A stretch of DNA of 64,000 nt from Catonia carolina (lineage: Eukaryota > Arthropoda > Insecta > Hemiptera > Achilidae): contig JAQMRL010000003.1 of NCBI GenBank assembly GCA_035578175.1, positions 91,924,469 through 91,988,468 on the forward strand, in the 5' to 3' direction. Positions 1 through 12,254 of the stretch are shown here, in pieces; the stretch's first letter is position 1; the number at the start of each line of letters is the position of its first letter. The notes beneath the pieces are model-generated. The model was not told the DNA's origin. It saw nothing but the letters and a program-made list of their open reading frames with translations, and did no database searches. A program made the translations under genes and the position numbers.

Positions 1-45
1 TCAAGTTTGCGAGTGTGGTATGTCACCGATTGAGATACTGACAAT
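1..45 (+). pseudogene. Scrap of LINE reverse transcriptase C-terminus
   Basis: The first bases resemble the stretch at about 1893-1933, which encodes RRRCGMSRIDRIPN in a LINE remnant. Here the same spot reads approximately CECGMSPIEILT. The two are diverged copies of one LINE family, and the left part of this one lies outside the window. It is too short for further assignment. Confidence 0.4.
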
Positions 46-84
46 TTTATTCATTACCTATTCCAATTAAAATTAAATACATAC

Positions 85-453
85 CTGAAAAATATCTTTC
101 CTGGTCTTAAAAAGAAAAAATTTAGGACTTTTCCCAACTTAGTTTTATCATACGTTCCTACATCCGTATCAAATGACTGGCGATTTTTTATCATGTCATT
201 AAGTTCACTTGAACCTAACTTCCTTCCTAAAATCGAGATTCGGAATTGCCTATTACAATTTAGATAGCCTGTTCCACCCCCATGGATGTCTAACTCAAAT
301 GCGTGTGGTGTTTCCCCCATTTTATCTCTTAATTTATTAGGTAATTTAGACAACCATAAGCTGAGAATCTTTCCGTAAATTGGTAAAAGTATATAGTTCT
401 TTTTTAATTTATGAACATTGTTATAATATAAACTAATACATAATTCATGAATT
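85..453 (-). other. Unrecognised open reading frame, possible exon
   Basis: The minus strand is open for more than 110 codons here, which is long for such AT-rich DNA. The best-looking part contains KLRDKMGETPHAFELDI, then HGGGTGYLNCNRQF and SSELNDMIKNRQSFD. There is no convincing ATG. The 99-codon part can begin only at a TTG, so an exon or a remnant is more likely than a complete gene. A splice-donor-like CAG|GTATGT lies at its 3' side (plus 81-87) and an acceptor-like TTCTCAG at about 355. I do not recognise the protein. It could be a downstream exon of a host gene, an old transposon remnant or chance. Confidence 0.3.
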
Positions 454-459
454 ATGAAA

Positions 460-1065
460 TTTAAATTTATAATTAAATTTTTTATTTATTTAATTTTCTT
501 ATACATTAAATTTTAAAATATTAAGAAATCAAAAATAAATCTGTGACTGTGGTTTTGGTTTATTATGTAGAGCTATTTTAGATTTCAAATCAAACATTTA
601 TGGATGGTCTTTTTATTGCTAACATTCTCAGAACCTTTCTTTTGTAGGCTTTCCACGTGATATTTCAACGTGATATTTCTTGAAATAAGTTACCTGTAAT
701 TACTAGTACTTGGTCAAGTGCAATATATTTATAGTTTATTTTAACTCTTTCAATAAATTTTCTGGTTTTCCTAATCCGACATCTTAGATCTATTATTTGG
801 AATTTACGACAAGTAAATTGTTGACCGTTTCTCATTCATTGTGTACAAGAGTCCTCAAAATTTAAGTATTTGTTTTAAGGTTGTCTCCATCAATCGATAT
901 TTTTCTTTGTACAGTCATCTTCCTCGTCCCATATACAGTCCTTCAAATATCTTCTAGCTTACTGACTTTCGTAGAATATTTTTCTTAAATTTCCCCGCTT
1001 TGTTTATCCCGACTTTCCTGAATATTCGTAGGCGTGCAGGAACTCATATTTTACCTTTGTATTGT
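460..1065. other. No recognisable gene
   Basis: AT-rich DNA without long open frames or family resemblance that I can see. Confidence 0.5.
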
Positions 1066-1448
1066 GTTTAGGTCAACAGTCGAAAGGCTGGTTTGAACCT
1101 CTAGAGGTGTTTCTAAGCAAAAACGAGGAGTGAGGTGATTTACCATTTTTATCACTGAGTTGAAAGAATATGCTTATCAGCATACCGGGGCCTCCGAAAA
1201 GCACCCACTTTTCATCTTGCAAGTGACTTCTTCACTCATTCACTACAGGGTCTGGCTGTGTAGTGAATTCATTACTCTCGGAGGCAATAACTCTTGACTA
1301 GTTTTTTTACACCTCTACCTCGTCTGTTATTAAATAGTTCAGTCATATAATTGGATGACTATGTAATAAACAGAACTATTTTTGTAGCTCTGGAGCCAAC
1401 AGATCGAGTGAAATTAATTATTTAGCACTTCACCTGCCCGTTATGGGC
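1066..1448 (-). repeat. AAC repeat, copy 1
   Basis: One of eleven copies of a family about 390 bp long. In its own orientation it starts gcccataac and ends gacctaaac followed by an (AAC)n tail, so on the plus strand it begins gtttaggtc and ends gttatgggc. The shared internal blocks (cagggtctggctgta, gcttatcagcat, gccgaaaggctgg) are all present. No terminal inverted repeats are visible. An A-rich simple tail at one end suggests a retroposed element. Confidence 0.8.
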
Positions 1449-1624
1449 AAACCGCTGTATTATAATCCTGATTGATTTGGAGTTAAATAACTGTAATTGA
1501 TATCAATTTACTTGAAAAGTAGTTCAGGTTTCATAAGTCTGAAGGCAAAAGACTTTGGGCTACTACTTACTAAATCTTTTTTCTTTTCTTTTCGTTTCTT
1601 TTTTTATTTTTATATTGACGAAGT

Positions 1625-2165
1625 GTAGTGAAAAGCTGTGAAAGTTTTAAATACCTGGGAGTCATCTTTGATAAGAGTGGAAAAGTGCAGCGGAAGTAAC
1701 CAGCAAGATTTTGCAAGGGCGAAGGTTTATAAAACAGCTAAATTCTGTCTAAACAGCTAAATGATAAAGTTTGGAATGAGGCGAAGATTAATATTTATCA
1801 TGCTTTCCTGGAGAGTGTGTGTTTCTATGGTGCGGAAGTGTGTGTAACTAAGAGACAGTCGGATCGCCTAAAAGCGGTGGACATGGATTTCTGGAGGCGG
1901 AGGTGTGGTATGTCGCGCATTGATCGAATTCCGAATTTAAGAGGAGAATTGGCAGAGGATGGAGGATGGTAGGTGGCCAAAGAGTGTATGAAAGTGGAAG
2001 CCAGCCGGTAGAAGGAGGAGGGGTACGCCGGAGGTGACCTGGTGGGCTGGTGTGCAGGAGCCAATGTCTTTGCGGTTACTTTCCGATGGTGACTGTTAAG
2101 ACAAAGAGAGGTGATGCTTAGGAAACTAGATACGGCTGGGGCTGTAAATCGCAAGTACATACATA
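1625..2165 (+). pseudogene. LINE reverse transcriptase C-terminal remnant
   Basis: The plus strand carries pieces of the region after the RT catalytic core. FKYLGVIFDKSGKVQ is near 1645. VWNEAKINIYHAFLESVCFYG and WRRRCGMSRIDRIPN follow at 1770-1935. The frame is broken by stops and shifts, and the 5' part is missing. It ends near a short (ATAC)n run at 2153-2165, which may be the element's tail. It belongs to the non-LTR retrotransposon superfamily; the clade is not certain. Confidence 0.65.
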
Positions 2166-2169
2166 CCTT

Positions 2170-3530
2170 GTCGAAGTTGGAAATGCCAAAGGAAGTTATT
2201 TATCTTAATTTCCTCTGTCACCATTTTGAAACTATTATTAAAGTATTCGTTCATAAATCTTTAGTATGAAATGAATAATGCTAATTTATTAAGAAACAGG
2301 AGTCGATTAATCCAAATCGCTTAAAAAAATTTGAATCCGTACATTTACTCCATTCAGTAGGACGAGTGAAAATACGGTTGAACAATAGTACCAAAATTTT
2401 TTACATTGCCAAAAGTTCGTACTATAATAAACACACAAGGAGGTAAAGAACTAAACACAAAGAAAAATTTCTGAGTTTGATTACGTGAAGGGATCTAGAA
2501 TTCTTTCACACCGTTACGTAAAAATATTTCCTCAACCCACTCTATCACTAATTGCCGCGCAAATAGATTTGGCTTAAAAAAAGTTGGTTTACATTTTCTT
2601 AGGAATAATTAGAAATTTTATACTGTTAAATTATACCATAAAATTCTTTTTAATTAAATTTATAAATAATTAACGATAATTACATTTTAATAATCGTTAA
2701 ATTTCTCTTTTTATCATTTAAAAAATTTATAATTTTAAAAGAAACTATAAATAGCTAAGTATTTGTTACAAAGTTTTTTTATTAATGTTACATAGCTAAA
2801 TAGAAAGAAGAATCTTATTACTAGACTTTTGTAACAAGAAAATGATTATTATAACTACGTTTTAAACTTGATCGGCAACTTAAGATTGTTACTCTAGTTA
2901 AAGTTGATTTTATGTTTTCACATCAACACTCATTAAAACTTTCATTCCATGTAAAACACAGTACAGTAATTGTATATTTACTAGTCTATATTAATAAATT
3001 TATACAAACTAAAAGTTATCGACGTTTTCTGTCTGAAACAGTTATTTTACTGTAAAATATCCTGGGAGTAATAAATTCATGAATTAAGGTCAGTTTTCTC
3101 TTATAATCTACTTCTATATATTGCATTACAATAAAATAATCCTTAAAACTATTTCTAATTTTTCAGTGACTTTGAAATAATTTATTATTAAAATTTTCTA
3201 AAACTATTTGAAAAATAAATTCACAGTTCTAAGGAAGACACTTATTCTTATGAGTTACTGTGAAGGAAATAAAATATTTTAATAATTTTAGTACTCGTGA
3301 ATGTTTTTGTTCCCGAGTTAAGCCAAACAAATTAAGTGATTTTAGAAATTTATTACTAAAAATTTTAGTCTCTTATTGAAAGTTTATGGGAAACCGTAAT
3401 ATTAACATAAAATTAAAAATTATGTACAACCTAATAATTCTGCAACTTGTATTGTACTGAGTAGCCCTACAGCAAATAAGATTTCATTTTTTGTGATAAC
3501 CATTAACATTCTTCGTATGATAACGTTTTT
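2170..3530. other. No recognisable gene
   Basis: Very AT-rich intronic-type DNA. I see no long frame, no family resemblance and no tandem array. Confidence 0.5.
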
Positions 3531-3531
3531 C

Positions 3532-3640
3532 ATCATCATCATCATCATCTGTCTAGGATTAGGCTCAATGGCCTACGTCTTCTCAAGCCTCGCTTCTATC
3601 TAGGTTTAAATTTCCATGCTCGAAGAGAAAGTCTTTGTGC
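3532..3640 (-). repeat. (CAT)n tract with GC-richer flank, possible retroposon tail
   Basis: About six CAT units at 3532-3550 abut a GC-richer segment (ggctcaatggcctacgtc). On the minus strand this reads as unique sequence ending in an (ATG)n tail, as in RTE-like LINE 3' ends. Assignment to a family is not possible from one copy. Confidence 0.3.
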
Positions 3641-3644
3641 TGAC

Positions 3645-4325
3645 ATATGAAGTAAATGGTTGGACCAGGTAACTTTTTAGCTTCTTATTTCTTATCAGGG
3701 ACTGTACTTTATTAAGAACTACCCAAATTGATAGCATAACTGTATTTTGATATATTTTTGTTGTGGATTATGGATGATTTTGAAAAGTGATCCCAATTAT
3801 TTTTTTCATATATTGCTGTCAGCTGGTAAGCATACGAAGTCGCTTGTTTAACGGGTGTTACTTATTAAGCTTTTGTCGAAGCTGGACCGTTGTTCTTTAG
3901 AACTGAATGGACGGATGGTTTGGAATAGATCAGGTGCGTATAGCCAAAAATTATGCTTGTACTACTGGAGCCGATGATGACTAGTCCATAAATTATCGTG
4001 TAATTATTAATGAAAATAGCACAAAAATATTAAAACTGAATTCATTGAGCAGTTAACGGACCTGGATTATTTGAATCACTAATATGCTCAATATTAACAG
4101 CTATCAGAGGCAAAAGAGTTATAATATCTGATAGTGATTTTCTACCATCTAACTGGTTGGGGTGGGCCGAAGGCTACGTAACTTATAATCTATAAAGTAA
4201 TTTGTCAATACGTCCTTACCATTAGAACAGATTTTTATGTACGTTTAATTGTGTGAATGACGGACATAAGGAACCAGAAAATAGAAGCATTTAAGTTTTG
4301 GAAATGTCTTTGTTCTAAAAATGTT
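3645..4325. other. No recognisable gene
   Basis: Mixed AT-rich sequence without open frames or a repeat family that I can identify. Confidence 0.4.
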
Positions 4326-4327
4326 TC

Positions 4328-4996
4328 TTTTTTATCCCTAATGTGCTGACGTTGCAATATGTTCAGTTACGAACAATTAGCAATCCCATCACCCAATGAG
4401 ATGAGGGCGATGTGTATGACATGCAAATAAGGTGTAGTCTTGTACAGACCGAGGCCGACCATTCCTGAGAGAGTATGGTTACAAAGTACACCGGTAACCG
4501 CTGTCTAGTATTCAAATCCGTATAAAAGTAGAGCGGACGCCAAATAAACTTGCCGGTGTAGCTGCGCAAACAATTCGTATTCAGTCTGTAGATTTCGTGT
4601 TTTAGTACCGAACTGCCTATTAAACCACAGGCGATAAACGATGTATATTATCATCTTCTAGCAACGTTAAGAACATTCAATTCAACAATTCAAATCAACA
4701 ATTAACCACATACAACAAATTAAAGACTAATGTTTTCAGGTTAGCTGATAAGTAACGTTACAAGAGCGACGTGACTCTGATCACAGCTAGTATAGCATTG
4801 ACCCCCACCACTCGCTGAGGCCTTTACCAAACAAAACCTTCTGCGCACGTCAGAAAACCGGTAAGCTTCTTTGGCGTCCTCTCTTACTGCCTTCACTAGG
4901 ATTTGAACCACAACCTTAGTCTCCGAAAATCAGCTGTGTAACAGCTGATTTTCGGAGACAGTGACGACTTAACCTTTTAGACCAACCTAGTGGGTT
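4328..4996 (-). mobile_element. SINE-2 copy, tRNA-derived, interrupted by a MITE
   Basis: Read on the minus strand, the element starts at about 4996 with a tRNA-like head. The A-box-like stretch is gttggtctaaaagg and the B-box-like stretch is ggttcaaatcc (4899-4910 region). It ends near 4328 at a T/A-rich tail. It matches the copy at 21965-22291 along its whole length except for an extra 354 bp (4531-4884). Between the two promoter boxes lies a perfect 19-bp inverted repeat (4919-4959). Confidence 0.7.
4531..4884. mobile_element. MITE inserted in SINE-2, TA target duplication
   Basis: The segment has imperfect terminal inverted repeats. The left end is gagcggacgccaaa. The right end read backwards is gagaggacgccaaag, and the similarity extends to about 30 bp. 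It is flanked by TA on both sides (4529-4530 and 4885-4886). The SINE-2 copy at 21965-22291 lacks exactly this segment. That makes it a non-autonomous DNA transposon with a TA duplication, as in the Tc1/mariner group. No coding capacity is seen. Confidence 0.7.
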
Positions 4997-4999
4997 CTA

Positions 5000-5540
5000 A
5001 AATTTACAAATTTTACCGTACAACCTAAAGATCTTATTCATATAGAAAGTGTGTCATAAGGTTGATATTTTTATAAATTTCTTGAGTAATTAGGAGACTA
5101 CCACATTCCTCATCAAGGAACCACCATTTGAGAAAAAAATATTTAGAAATAGAATATAAATAAAAAAATTATTTATTTATTTAATATTCGACACAAAAAA
5201 CAATATTATCAACGTTAAAAAATAAAAAAAACATAGCAAGACAAAAAACGAAGTAATCTGGACGATTAAATCAGTAAATTTACCGGATAACCCTCCATGA
5301 AGGCTAAAAAAAGCTTGAAACAGAGATTTGTAGCTCTCTTTAAAATTAAGATAATTAAAATAAGACAATAAACACTAATTTAAAATTAAATTAGAAAGAT
5401 AAAATCATAAGCTGCATAGATGGGTGATCTGCTTTCTCTGGTCGTTCATGTTATTATTTGTATCAAGCTCACTTGTTATGGTAAATCATTGTGTACTACT
5501 GTATAACTAAGTAAATACATAAATAAAAATTTATATACTT
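5000..5540. other. Host intron or 3' region, nothing recognised
   Basis: AT-rich DNA following the splice donor of the Ig exon on the minus strand. I looked here for the next Side-family exon and did not find it. Confidence 0.4.
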
Positions 5541-5542
5541 AC

Positions 5543-5702
5543 ATTTAATATCTAAAAATAAGGGATTGCTTTCTCCGTCACCTTCTCTGTTACTTGCTAC
5601 ACAAGTGTACAAACCAGCCGATTCTCTGGTCACTTGTTGTAGAACAAGACTTTGATTACTAACAAAAACACCAGCCGATGCATTATTGTACAACATTTTC
5701 CC
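5543..5702 (-). CDS. Sidestep-family protein, exon encoding second half of an Ig domain
   Basis: This 160-bp internal exon encodes [19 protein letters not shown] followed by [21 protein letters not shown] and [13 protein letters not shown]. It contains the L.L..V....G.YTC.A.N motif of Ig strands E-F with the second domain cysteine, then the DGES(N)P linker typical of insect Side receptors. These are cell-surface proteins acting in axon guidance through Beat ligands. The acceptor is TTTCAG|GGG at 5703-5705 and the donor is T|GTAAGT at 5537-5542. The exon starts in phase 0 and leaves one base over. It joins in frame to 53711-53841, and the shared domain structure makes the join secure. Which Side paralogue it is cannot be decided. 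Confidence 0.85.
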
Positions 5703-6232
5703 CTGAAACAAAAGAAAATTAATAAAATTATAGTAATTTCAAACAACGCATTTGTTCCACGCATAGGCTGAATTGAGCTAAACCTTTAACTTTTTATTCT
5801 TAACGACAAAATGTACTCTTCTATTTTTAAACTTCTTTACCAAGATTTTCAGTAAATATCATTCTTTCATATAATCGAGAAATGAATGTACTTTATTATT
5901 TATTAGAACTATTAATATTTTATTTGGATAATAATCATTCATCTGAGTACATTTCAATCAGATTTTTCGACAAAAAACATGAAGAAATCTTAATTTTATT
6001 GTATAACACAAATTTATTAATAAGAAAACTCCATTAAAAAGTAATTTTGGAGATTAAAAACGTAAAAAATTTAAAATATCAGGTTATTTCGTAGTCACAT
6101 TGGTGCTGTCGGAGTTGAAAAAGAAAGATCCTTAGTATGTCTCATGGCTTTTAAAAAATTGTTATGAACTAATGAATATTGAATAGTATTGAATGCATAG
6201 AATGTATAGTATTGAATGGAACTGTATACCTT

Positions 6233-6459
6233 GACGAACTAGTGACTGCAGATGAAGGCGGAGCATAGTGATCTGGATCACAGCACAGAGCCAATTGACT
6301 TTCGGTTTGTATCCTGCGTTGTCACGTTGAGGTCCCTCTGTGAATGACAGCCTAACAAAACATCAGTTCGGTAGGACAGAGTGTGCCTTACCGAAGGGGC
6401 AACCTCACATCCGACCGTGGCTGATTGGCTAGATCTCATCTGCAGTCTTTAACTCGTTG
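6233..6459. mobile_element. MITE with actgcagatga inverted termini, copy 1
   Basis: The left end acgaactagtgactgcagat and the right end (atctgcagtctttaactcgt) form inverted repeats of about 25 bp. The whole unit is about 227 bp and matches the copy at 22506-22744, including the internal blocks cacagcacagagccaattga and gacagcctaacaaaac. It has no coding capacity and is a non-autonomous DNA transposon. Confidence 0.75.
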
Positions 6460-6499
6460 GGGTTAAAATACAAAATTTATTAAATTAAATTTGTGTTTT

Positions 6500-6660
6500 G
6501 GCTACTTTGGAGGACCAGTGGTTTGTAGTTACGCTGCAAAGTGGAGGTCCTAGGTTCTGTTCCCGGCTAGGGTCTGGAAAATTATTATACGTTCAAGTAA
6601 TATAACCCAAATTAGTCGCTAATGAACAAGATTCAACCTTAAAAATTGTAAAATAATAAA
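6500..6660 (+). mobile_element. SINE-3 copy, tRNA-derived
   Basis: The head resembles a tRNA, with a B-box-like ggttctgttcccggc near 6550. It is followed by gggtctggaaaattatta and a body containing tagtcgctaat, shared with copies at 23812-24155 and 43690-43857. It ends in an A-rich tail at 6640-6660. Confidence 0.55.
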
Positions 6661-6661
6661 A

Positions 6662-8880
6662 AGAAGAATTTGTATTTTATCACTTTTGTAGTAAATGGAA
6701 AACCGATAAAAATATTATTTTTACGAAAGAGATATTACTCTTTAAAACAATCAGGAGATTAAATGAGTGAAAGGTGGTAGCCGAGATGAATAATAATAGC
6801 AGAAAGAAAAACGCAGACATACAAATTTGACTTTACCGTACCTTACATTCCAGACAATCCTCTCTGATGGTTTAGAATAGCTTAAAACGGAGATGAGTTA
6901 CAGCTGTTAAATACTAAGGCGAACGTGAATATCAAGCACAGCTTTCATACCATGAGATTAAAATGATCCACAATTAAATTAACTAATTACACCAGCTGTA
7001 GTTTGTGTTGTCAGCATCATGTCTTCACAATTTTATTGCTGTTGCTTGTCTCATTTTCAACTCATTCTCTTAGTTTATAGTTGTAATTTACAGGAAAACA
7101 AATTTATTTCATTAAAACTGTGATTTAAATAATTTATTTTTTTCCTAGCTAGTTTTCACAAGTTTTATTCATCTATTAGTTTAGTATTTAAGTCATATCC
7201 CTATTATAAATATATATTTTGCTTTATTTTAAACGCGAACAATATGTAAAATTATAAATAAAACAAATTTCCCCTACCATGCAGTTAGGAACGTACTCGA
7301 TAACTAATCCGCTAGTTTTAACAATGATTCTAAATCGTAGGAAACATAAAATGTTTACTGATCCATCCTAATACGTCCTGTAATATTTAATGACCAATGA
7401 ATGAGGAGAAAATAAATACAAAATTAAATTCATAAAATATTTCTGTAGTTATTAAAAAATCAATACGTTTATTCATGACGAATACATTAATGAATCGATA
7501 ATTTTGAAAAATGTAAAATAAATTTCAGAAAATTAATAATTAATTTTATGTTATGTTATGTTTATTTAAATTAATAATTAATAAATTTTAATTCTTTTAG
7601 AAAAAAAGTTGATTTAGAATAGAATTATAACCGAATACTGTTAAAAATCTTTAGTAAATAATATTGTTCATAATATTGTGTTGATTACTAGTGACCGTGA
7701 TGCGTGATAAAACAGAGAACTAATGAAAAATTATACAAATCTACATTAAGAATTGAACTTCACCTTATGATTCTGTTTCCCACTTACACACGAACTGTTT
7801 TGACACAAACCGTCAGAAGTTGCTACAAATTAAACCAAGAAAATTGCTATTATAATACCAAAACAATCTAGAAGATGAAATAACCATAAAATTTAAACTG
7901 AATCGGTAAAGTTTGTTTCCCTGCTCTAGAACATCATCTACGAAGGAACACCAATACAAAACACATGGTTTGGTTTGTAATATACATTATAAACATGAAA
8001 ATCTGTCACTATTAACATGGTGAATTCTTTTACGATATTTCTACTTCGTAACTTAAATAAAGTTCTAAGAAAGTGACGTCAAAATAAGTTTACCATATAA
8101 TTAGTATACATTAAGTAGCTTAAAATCCTTAATTTTTGTAATTTAATGCTTGATGGAGTACAAAAATAGTTTTCCTCTTTCTTAAGATTAGGCTTCTTTT
8201 AAAAGTAATAATCTTGTAATTTATTTTAACTAAAGAATAAGTCAGTATCTTTCTAGACTTAACTAATTCCTATTTCTTTTGTAACTAACTTTTTAATTAC
8301 TCTTTTAAAGAAAAGTTACTTTCTTAAAGAATAACAAACTAAGTAACTTGCATAACTATTTGTTTTATAATAAGAAAGATTTGTTAGTTTTCAGACCGAG
8401 AGTAATGTTAGTTATAAGTTTTCTTTGTACAAGTTTTGACATTTGTAATGAACAACGATTGAGTTGTGGAAAAATCATAATGCAGTTTTACAGGTTCTCT
8501 TATTTTAATCATCTAACGCACTACCGCCAATATAAATTTTAGAGCTTTATTTGCTTCTAAACATTAACTTAATTTTAGAATTGAAGGCGTTTGTAAGCCG
8601 GTATTTAAAATATTATTTTTAAAAACAACTGTCAATAATTCTGTCAGAGACCTAGTCATATTTTGAACGATAAAGATGTAATTAACAGAAAACTGTAAAA
8701 AAACAATATTTTTCAATGACTTTGGTTATTATTATTATTATTATTTTTCATTACATCAATTGTTATTGCAGCAGAATCTTCATAATTTCACAGATAATTG
8801 TAAGTACAGTTTTTAGTGAACCTGTATTACATTTTAAACATTACTTTTATGTTAATTAAGCCAAAAATTCTTTACTTTCA
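6662..8880. other. No recognisable gene
   Basis: AT-rich intronic DNA. A 64-codon plus-strand frame at 8348-8542 has no family resemblance and is probably chance. An (ATT)n tract lies at about 8727-8745. Confidence 0.45.
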
Positions 8881-8884
8881 AAAT

Positions 8885-9950
8885 GTAGCATGACATTGAC
8901 CTACATTTGGATAAGTGGTCACGGTCGCTAGATCAGTTTAGCCACTACATTTTTAATAACATGTAAAAACTATTAACAAGAAATACTTGGTATATATTTA
9001 TAATATTTTTTTTAATAATATGAATAAAATTTGTAAATTATTAATACTGGCATAATCTAAATAATATTCTATATTTAATTATTCATACCAGTTAATCGTC
9101 GATATTGATAAAATTTATATGATTATATTTAATCAACAGCGAGATTAAAATCGAGATTGCGTGAGTCAAAAGTGTAACTAAATTGTGTATTGTTAAAGAT
9201 AATTAAACAATTAAAAAACGGAGATGAACAATTAAATGAGTGATGTGAATAATTATAATAAAATAAATAACGTCTTTTAAAACAATAATTTGAATTTTTA
9301 CGAACAATCAAAATTTATTAATCAAATTTTAAAATCTAACGTGATGAAATTAAGATCCGGTCAAAGCGTCGGTGTGGACGAGACGATCTATGAGATGGCA
9401 ACACGACAACGAGCTCCGATTAAAAGTTAAAATTATAAAGGAAAATTTAAAAGAAGCCTAATATATTGTATTCAAATGAACAGAATATCAAGTAAGAAAT
9501 TATAATTATCAATTATCTAATACGAACTTTTCAAATTTATTTAAAGAAGTCAATACAAAATTTACAAGAATTCGAACACTATTAAGACGCCATATTCATA
9601 CACACAACAATACAACTATTTCAGCAAACTTCGTAAATTAAACAACCGGTATGATCGACAAACAACATTTATAAATTATATATAAAATTTTAATAACCAA
9701 TTAATAAAAGACCAGTATTCTATTTAACCAAAATCAAAGATCTAATTGTAATTTTGTTTAGTTTAAGATTTTCATTGTTGCATTAAAATAAAATTTTTAT
9801 ACTCAAATAATAATAAATTAAAAATCCCTGAGATATTATCTTAAATAAAAATAGTAGAGTCAATTTATTGTTAAATTTAATATATATAGAATCATTTATT
9901 AAAAATTTAAAAGCATTTAAAATTAGAATAACTTGTGTTAATTTATTTCT
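8885..9950. repeat. Diverged dispersed repeat, about 1 kb, copy 1
   Basis: A series of landmarks recurs in the same order in 17860-18990: gacctacattt, a (c/t)ttggtatatat(a/t) block, cgagattaaaa/cgagattagaa, accagtatt and ccctgagat(t)att. The copies are strongly diverged and I see no termini. Each copy is followed shortly by an AAC repeat. Confidence 0.5.
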
Positions 9951-10043
9951 AACCCAGTTTATGTAGCGTAGCAGTAGTGAACGCTACAAAAAGTAGCCGG
10001 TTTGAGTAACTAGAAAAGCGCACACTTGTAAAATTTCTGTTGT

Positions 10044-10430
10044 GTTGTTTAGGTTAACAGCCGAAAGGCTGATTTGAACCTCTATAGGGTTTACTAAATA
10101 AAACGAGAAAATGGGGGGTTTCAATTGCCTTCCTCACTGAGTACAAACGTAGCCTATGCTTATCAGCTTGCCAGTCCTCCGAAAAGCATCTACTTTGCAC
10201 CCTGCCAATGACACCTTAACTTTATTCACCACAGGGTCTGGTTGTATAGTGAAATTCATTACTCTCAGAGGAGATGACTCTGGAGTTTCTTTTACTCCTC
10301 TACCTCTTCTGTTCTTAAATAGTTCAATCATATAATCGGCTGACCACGTAATAAGAAACAGAACTATGTTTTGTAGCCCTGGAACTAGCAGAGTGCAAAT
10401 AATTTTACACTCCACCTGCCTGTTATGGGC
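10044..10430 (-). repeat. AAC repeat, copy 2
   Basis: Nearly full-length member with the gtttaggt end and the gttatgggc end. On the minus strand one frame stays open for 93 codons (10134-10415), including SSPLRVMNFTIQPDPVVNKV, a peptide block retained in other copies. Confidence 0.8.
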
Positions 10431-10434
10431 ATAG

Positions 10435-11375
10435 AATGTGAAATTTCTTTTACTTAAAAAAAGAAGTATTCAATTTGTTTTTTAATTTTGATTTAAAGGA
10501 AAAACCATTCATGAAAATCGGTTAAAATTTGTTTTTGTTTTATGTCCGACGGATAAAAGATGATGATGGACGAAGTGATACGACCGATCTTGTTAGAATT
10601 TTTGATTAGCAAGTGTATAGTGTGCTTTAAGGACTGTGCATAATTCCATTTTTTGTTTTTAATACTCTACATCTGAAATATTTTAGAAGTAAAGAAAATA
10701 GGAAGAGTGAAGGTAATAATATTTTTCGTTCCTACATAATTTCTCATTAAAATATGTTTTTTAAAATACTAATTTTCTTTTCTTGATCTTTTTTTTAAGT
10801 AGTAAAACTGTGCCAATGGACTCGTATTAATTTATCTGTATTTTTTCAGATTATTAATTTATTCATACAATTGATAACAATTTTTCAATTCAACATAATA
10901 CAGAATCTAATATAACATTTATTAATTAATGCTGCATTACAGGCAACCAGCAGAAGCAAGGCTTGGACTCTGGCTGCCGAATTCATTCAGCCATTACGCG
11001 TCATCACTATTTTTTCTATTAATAATAATATATGAAACCAAATCAAGTAAAAGCGAAAGGATAAAAATAAACCATGAAATAAGGGTTGACTTTAATTAAG
11101 TTTTTATTTATAAATAGGTTGGCCCAGAAAATTTAAATCAAAATATACATTTTCTGGTAGCCATTTCTTAATAATTTGAAGTGCAAGGATATTTTGTGGG
11201 ATCGGATTAGTTAGAGGTTTGATCAGTGACTTAGTGATGTTGATAATTTTATAAGCAGCGTATTGTCTAGTATTTAATCTTAAAATTATTTTAGGTATTT
11301 ACTATCTCTGCTGAATGAATTATCGCGAAGTTGGTGTTCATTGGTACGGGTTTCAAACTCTTGTATCTTATTGTA

Positions 11376-11412
<37 letters not shown>

Positions 11413-12250
11413 TAATAATCTTTGACATACAGCATCTAATGGTGGGTATTTTATAATCACTGAAATTAATCTGCCAAGATAAAATCTATCCTAGATTACA
11501 TTTTCTAATTATTGTTATTAATTAATTATATTTAATTAACTTTTTTCGAATTCAATCAACTAAGGACGGTAGATAGACTTTACTTTTACATTTCTTATCC
11601 TTCTTTTACAAATACTGCCAATATTCTTCCATTCACTACATATGTTTTGTTCGTCTGTCATCTGACCATTTAGCTCCTTTTGTTTTCTTTACTCTTTCTG
11701 AAAACTCCCTTACATTCCCCATCAATTTTCTTAACTCAATTCTATCTTCTACCCATTTAATTAAAATCTTTTTCAGTCTCTGAACCAAATTATTGTATTT
11801 TTGAAGTTTCTCATCTTATGATAAATCAGTTTTATGAGTCTTTTTCAATAAATTCTATAAAGATTTTCATAAAATTTTAATCTTCTCATTCTTGAACTAT
11901 TTTTACGATATTATTTTATATTTACCCTATAGTTATTATTTATTTTTTACATTTAACCACCGATAAATTTTAATTATTTTATAATAGGATTTTTTAATTC
12001 TGTTTTAAGATTAAAAACAGCTCCAACGGATATTTTCATTTATTACGTATTATAAATTAGTTTTATATTGCTAGATCTCACATAAAAATTTAAGGACTAT
12101 CTATATTCATCTACAATATTCTTTTATGTGAGATTTCAGTACTTAATACTTTATTTTTATTTTTATGAAACAGTATTAAATCATTTCAAGAATTGAAACG
12201 TATTGATTTCAATCTATGTAACAAATTTTCACATGTATCGCCCTTATTTA
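10435..12250. other. No recognisable gene; (AT)n tract
   Basis: AT-rich DNA with an (AT)n microsatellite at about 11380-11408. Nothing else is supported. Confidence 0.45.
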
Positions 12251-12254
12251 ATAC

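Noticed and set aside
1825..2160. 111-codon minus-strand frame rich in S, P and H
   Set aside because: It is the antisense of a recognisable LINE RT remnant on the plus strand.
5496..5711. Independent 71-codon gene starting at MFQGKML
   Set aside because: The frame includes intron sequence on both sides. The coding part is an internal exon bounded by good splice sites.
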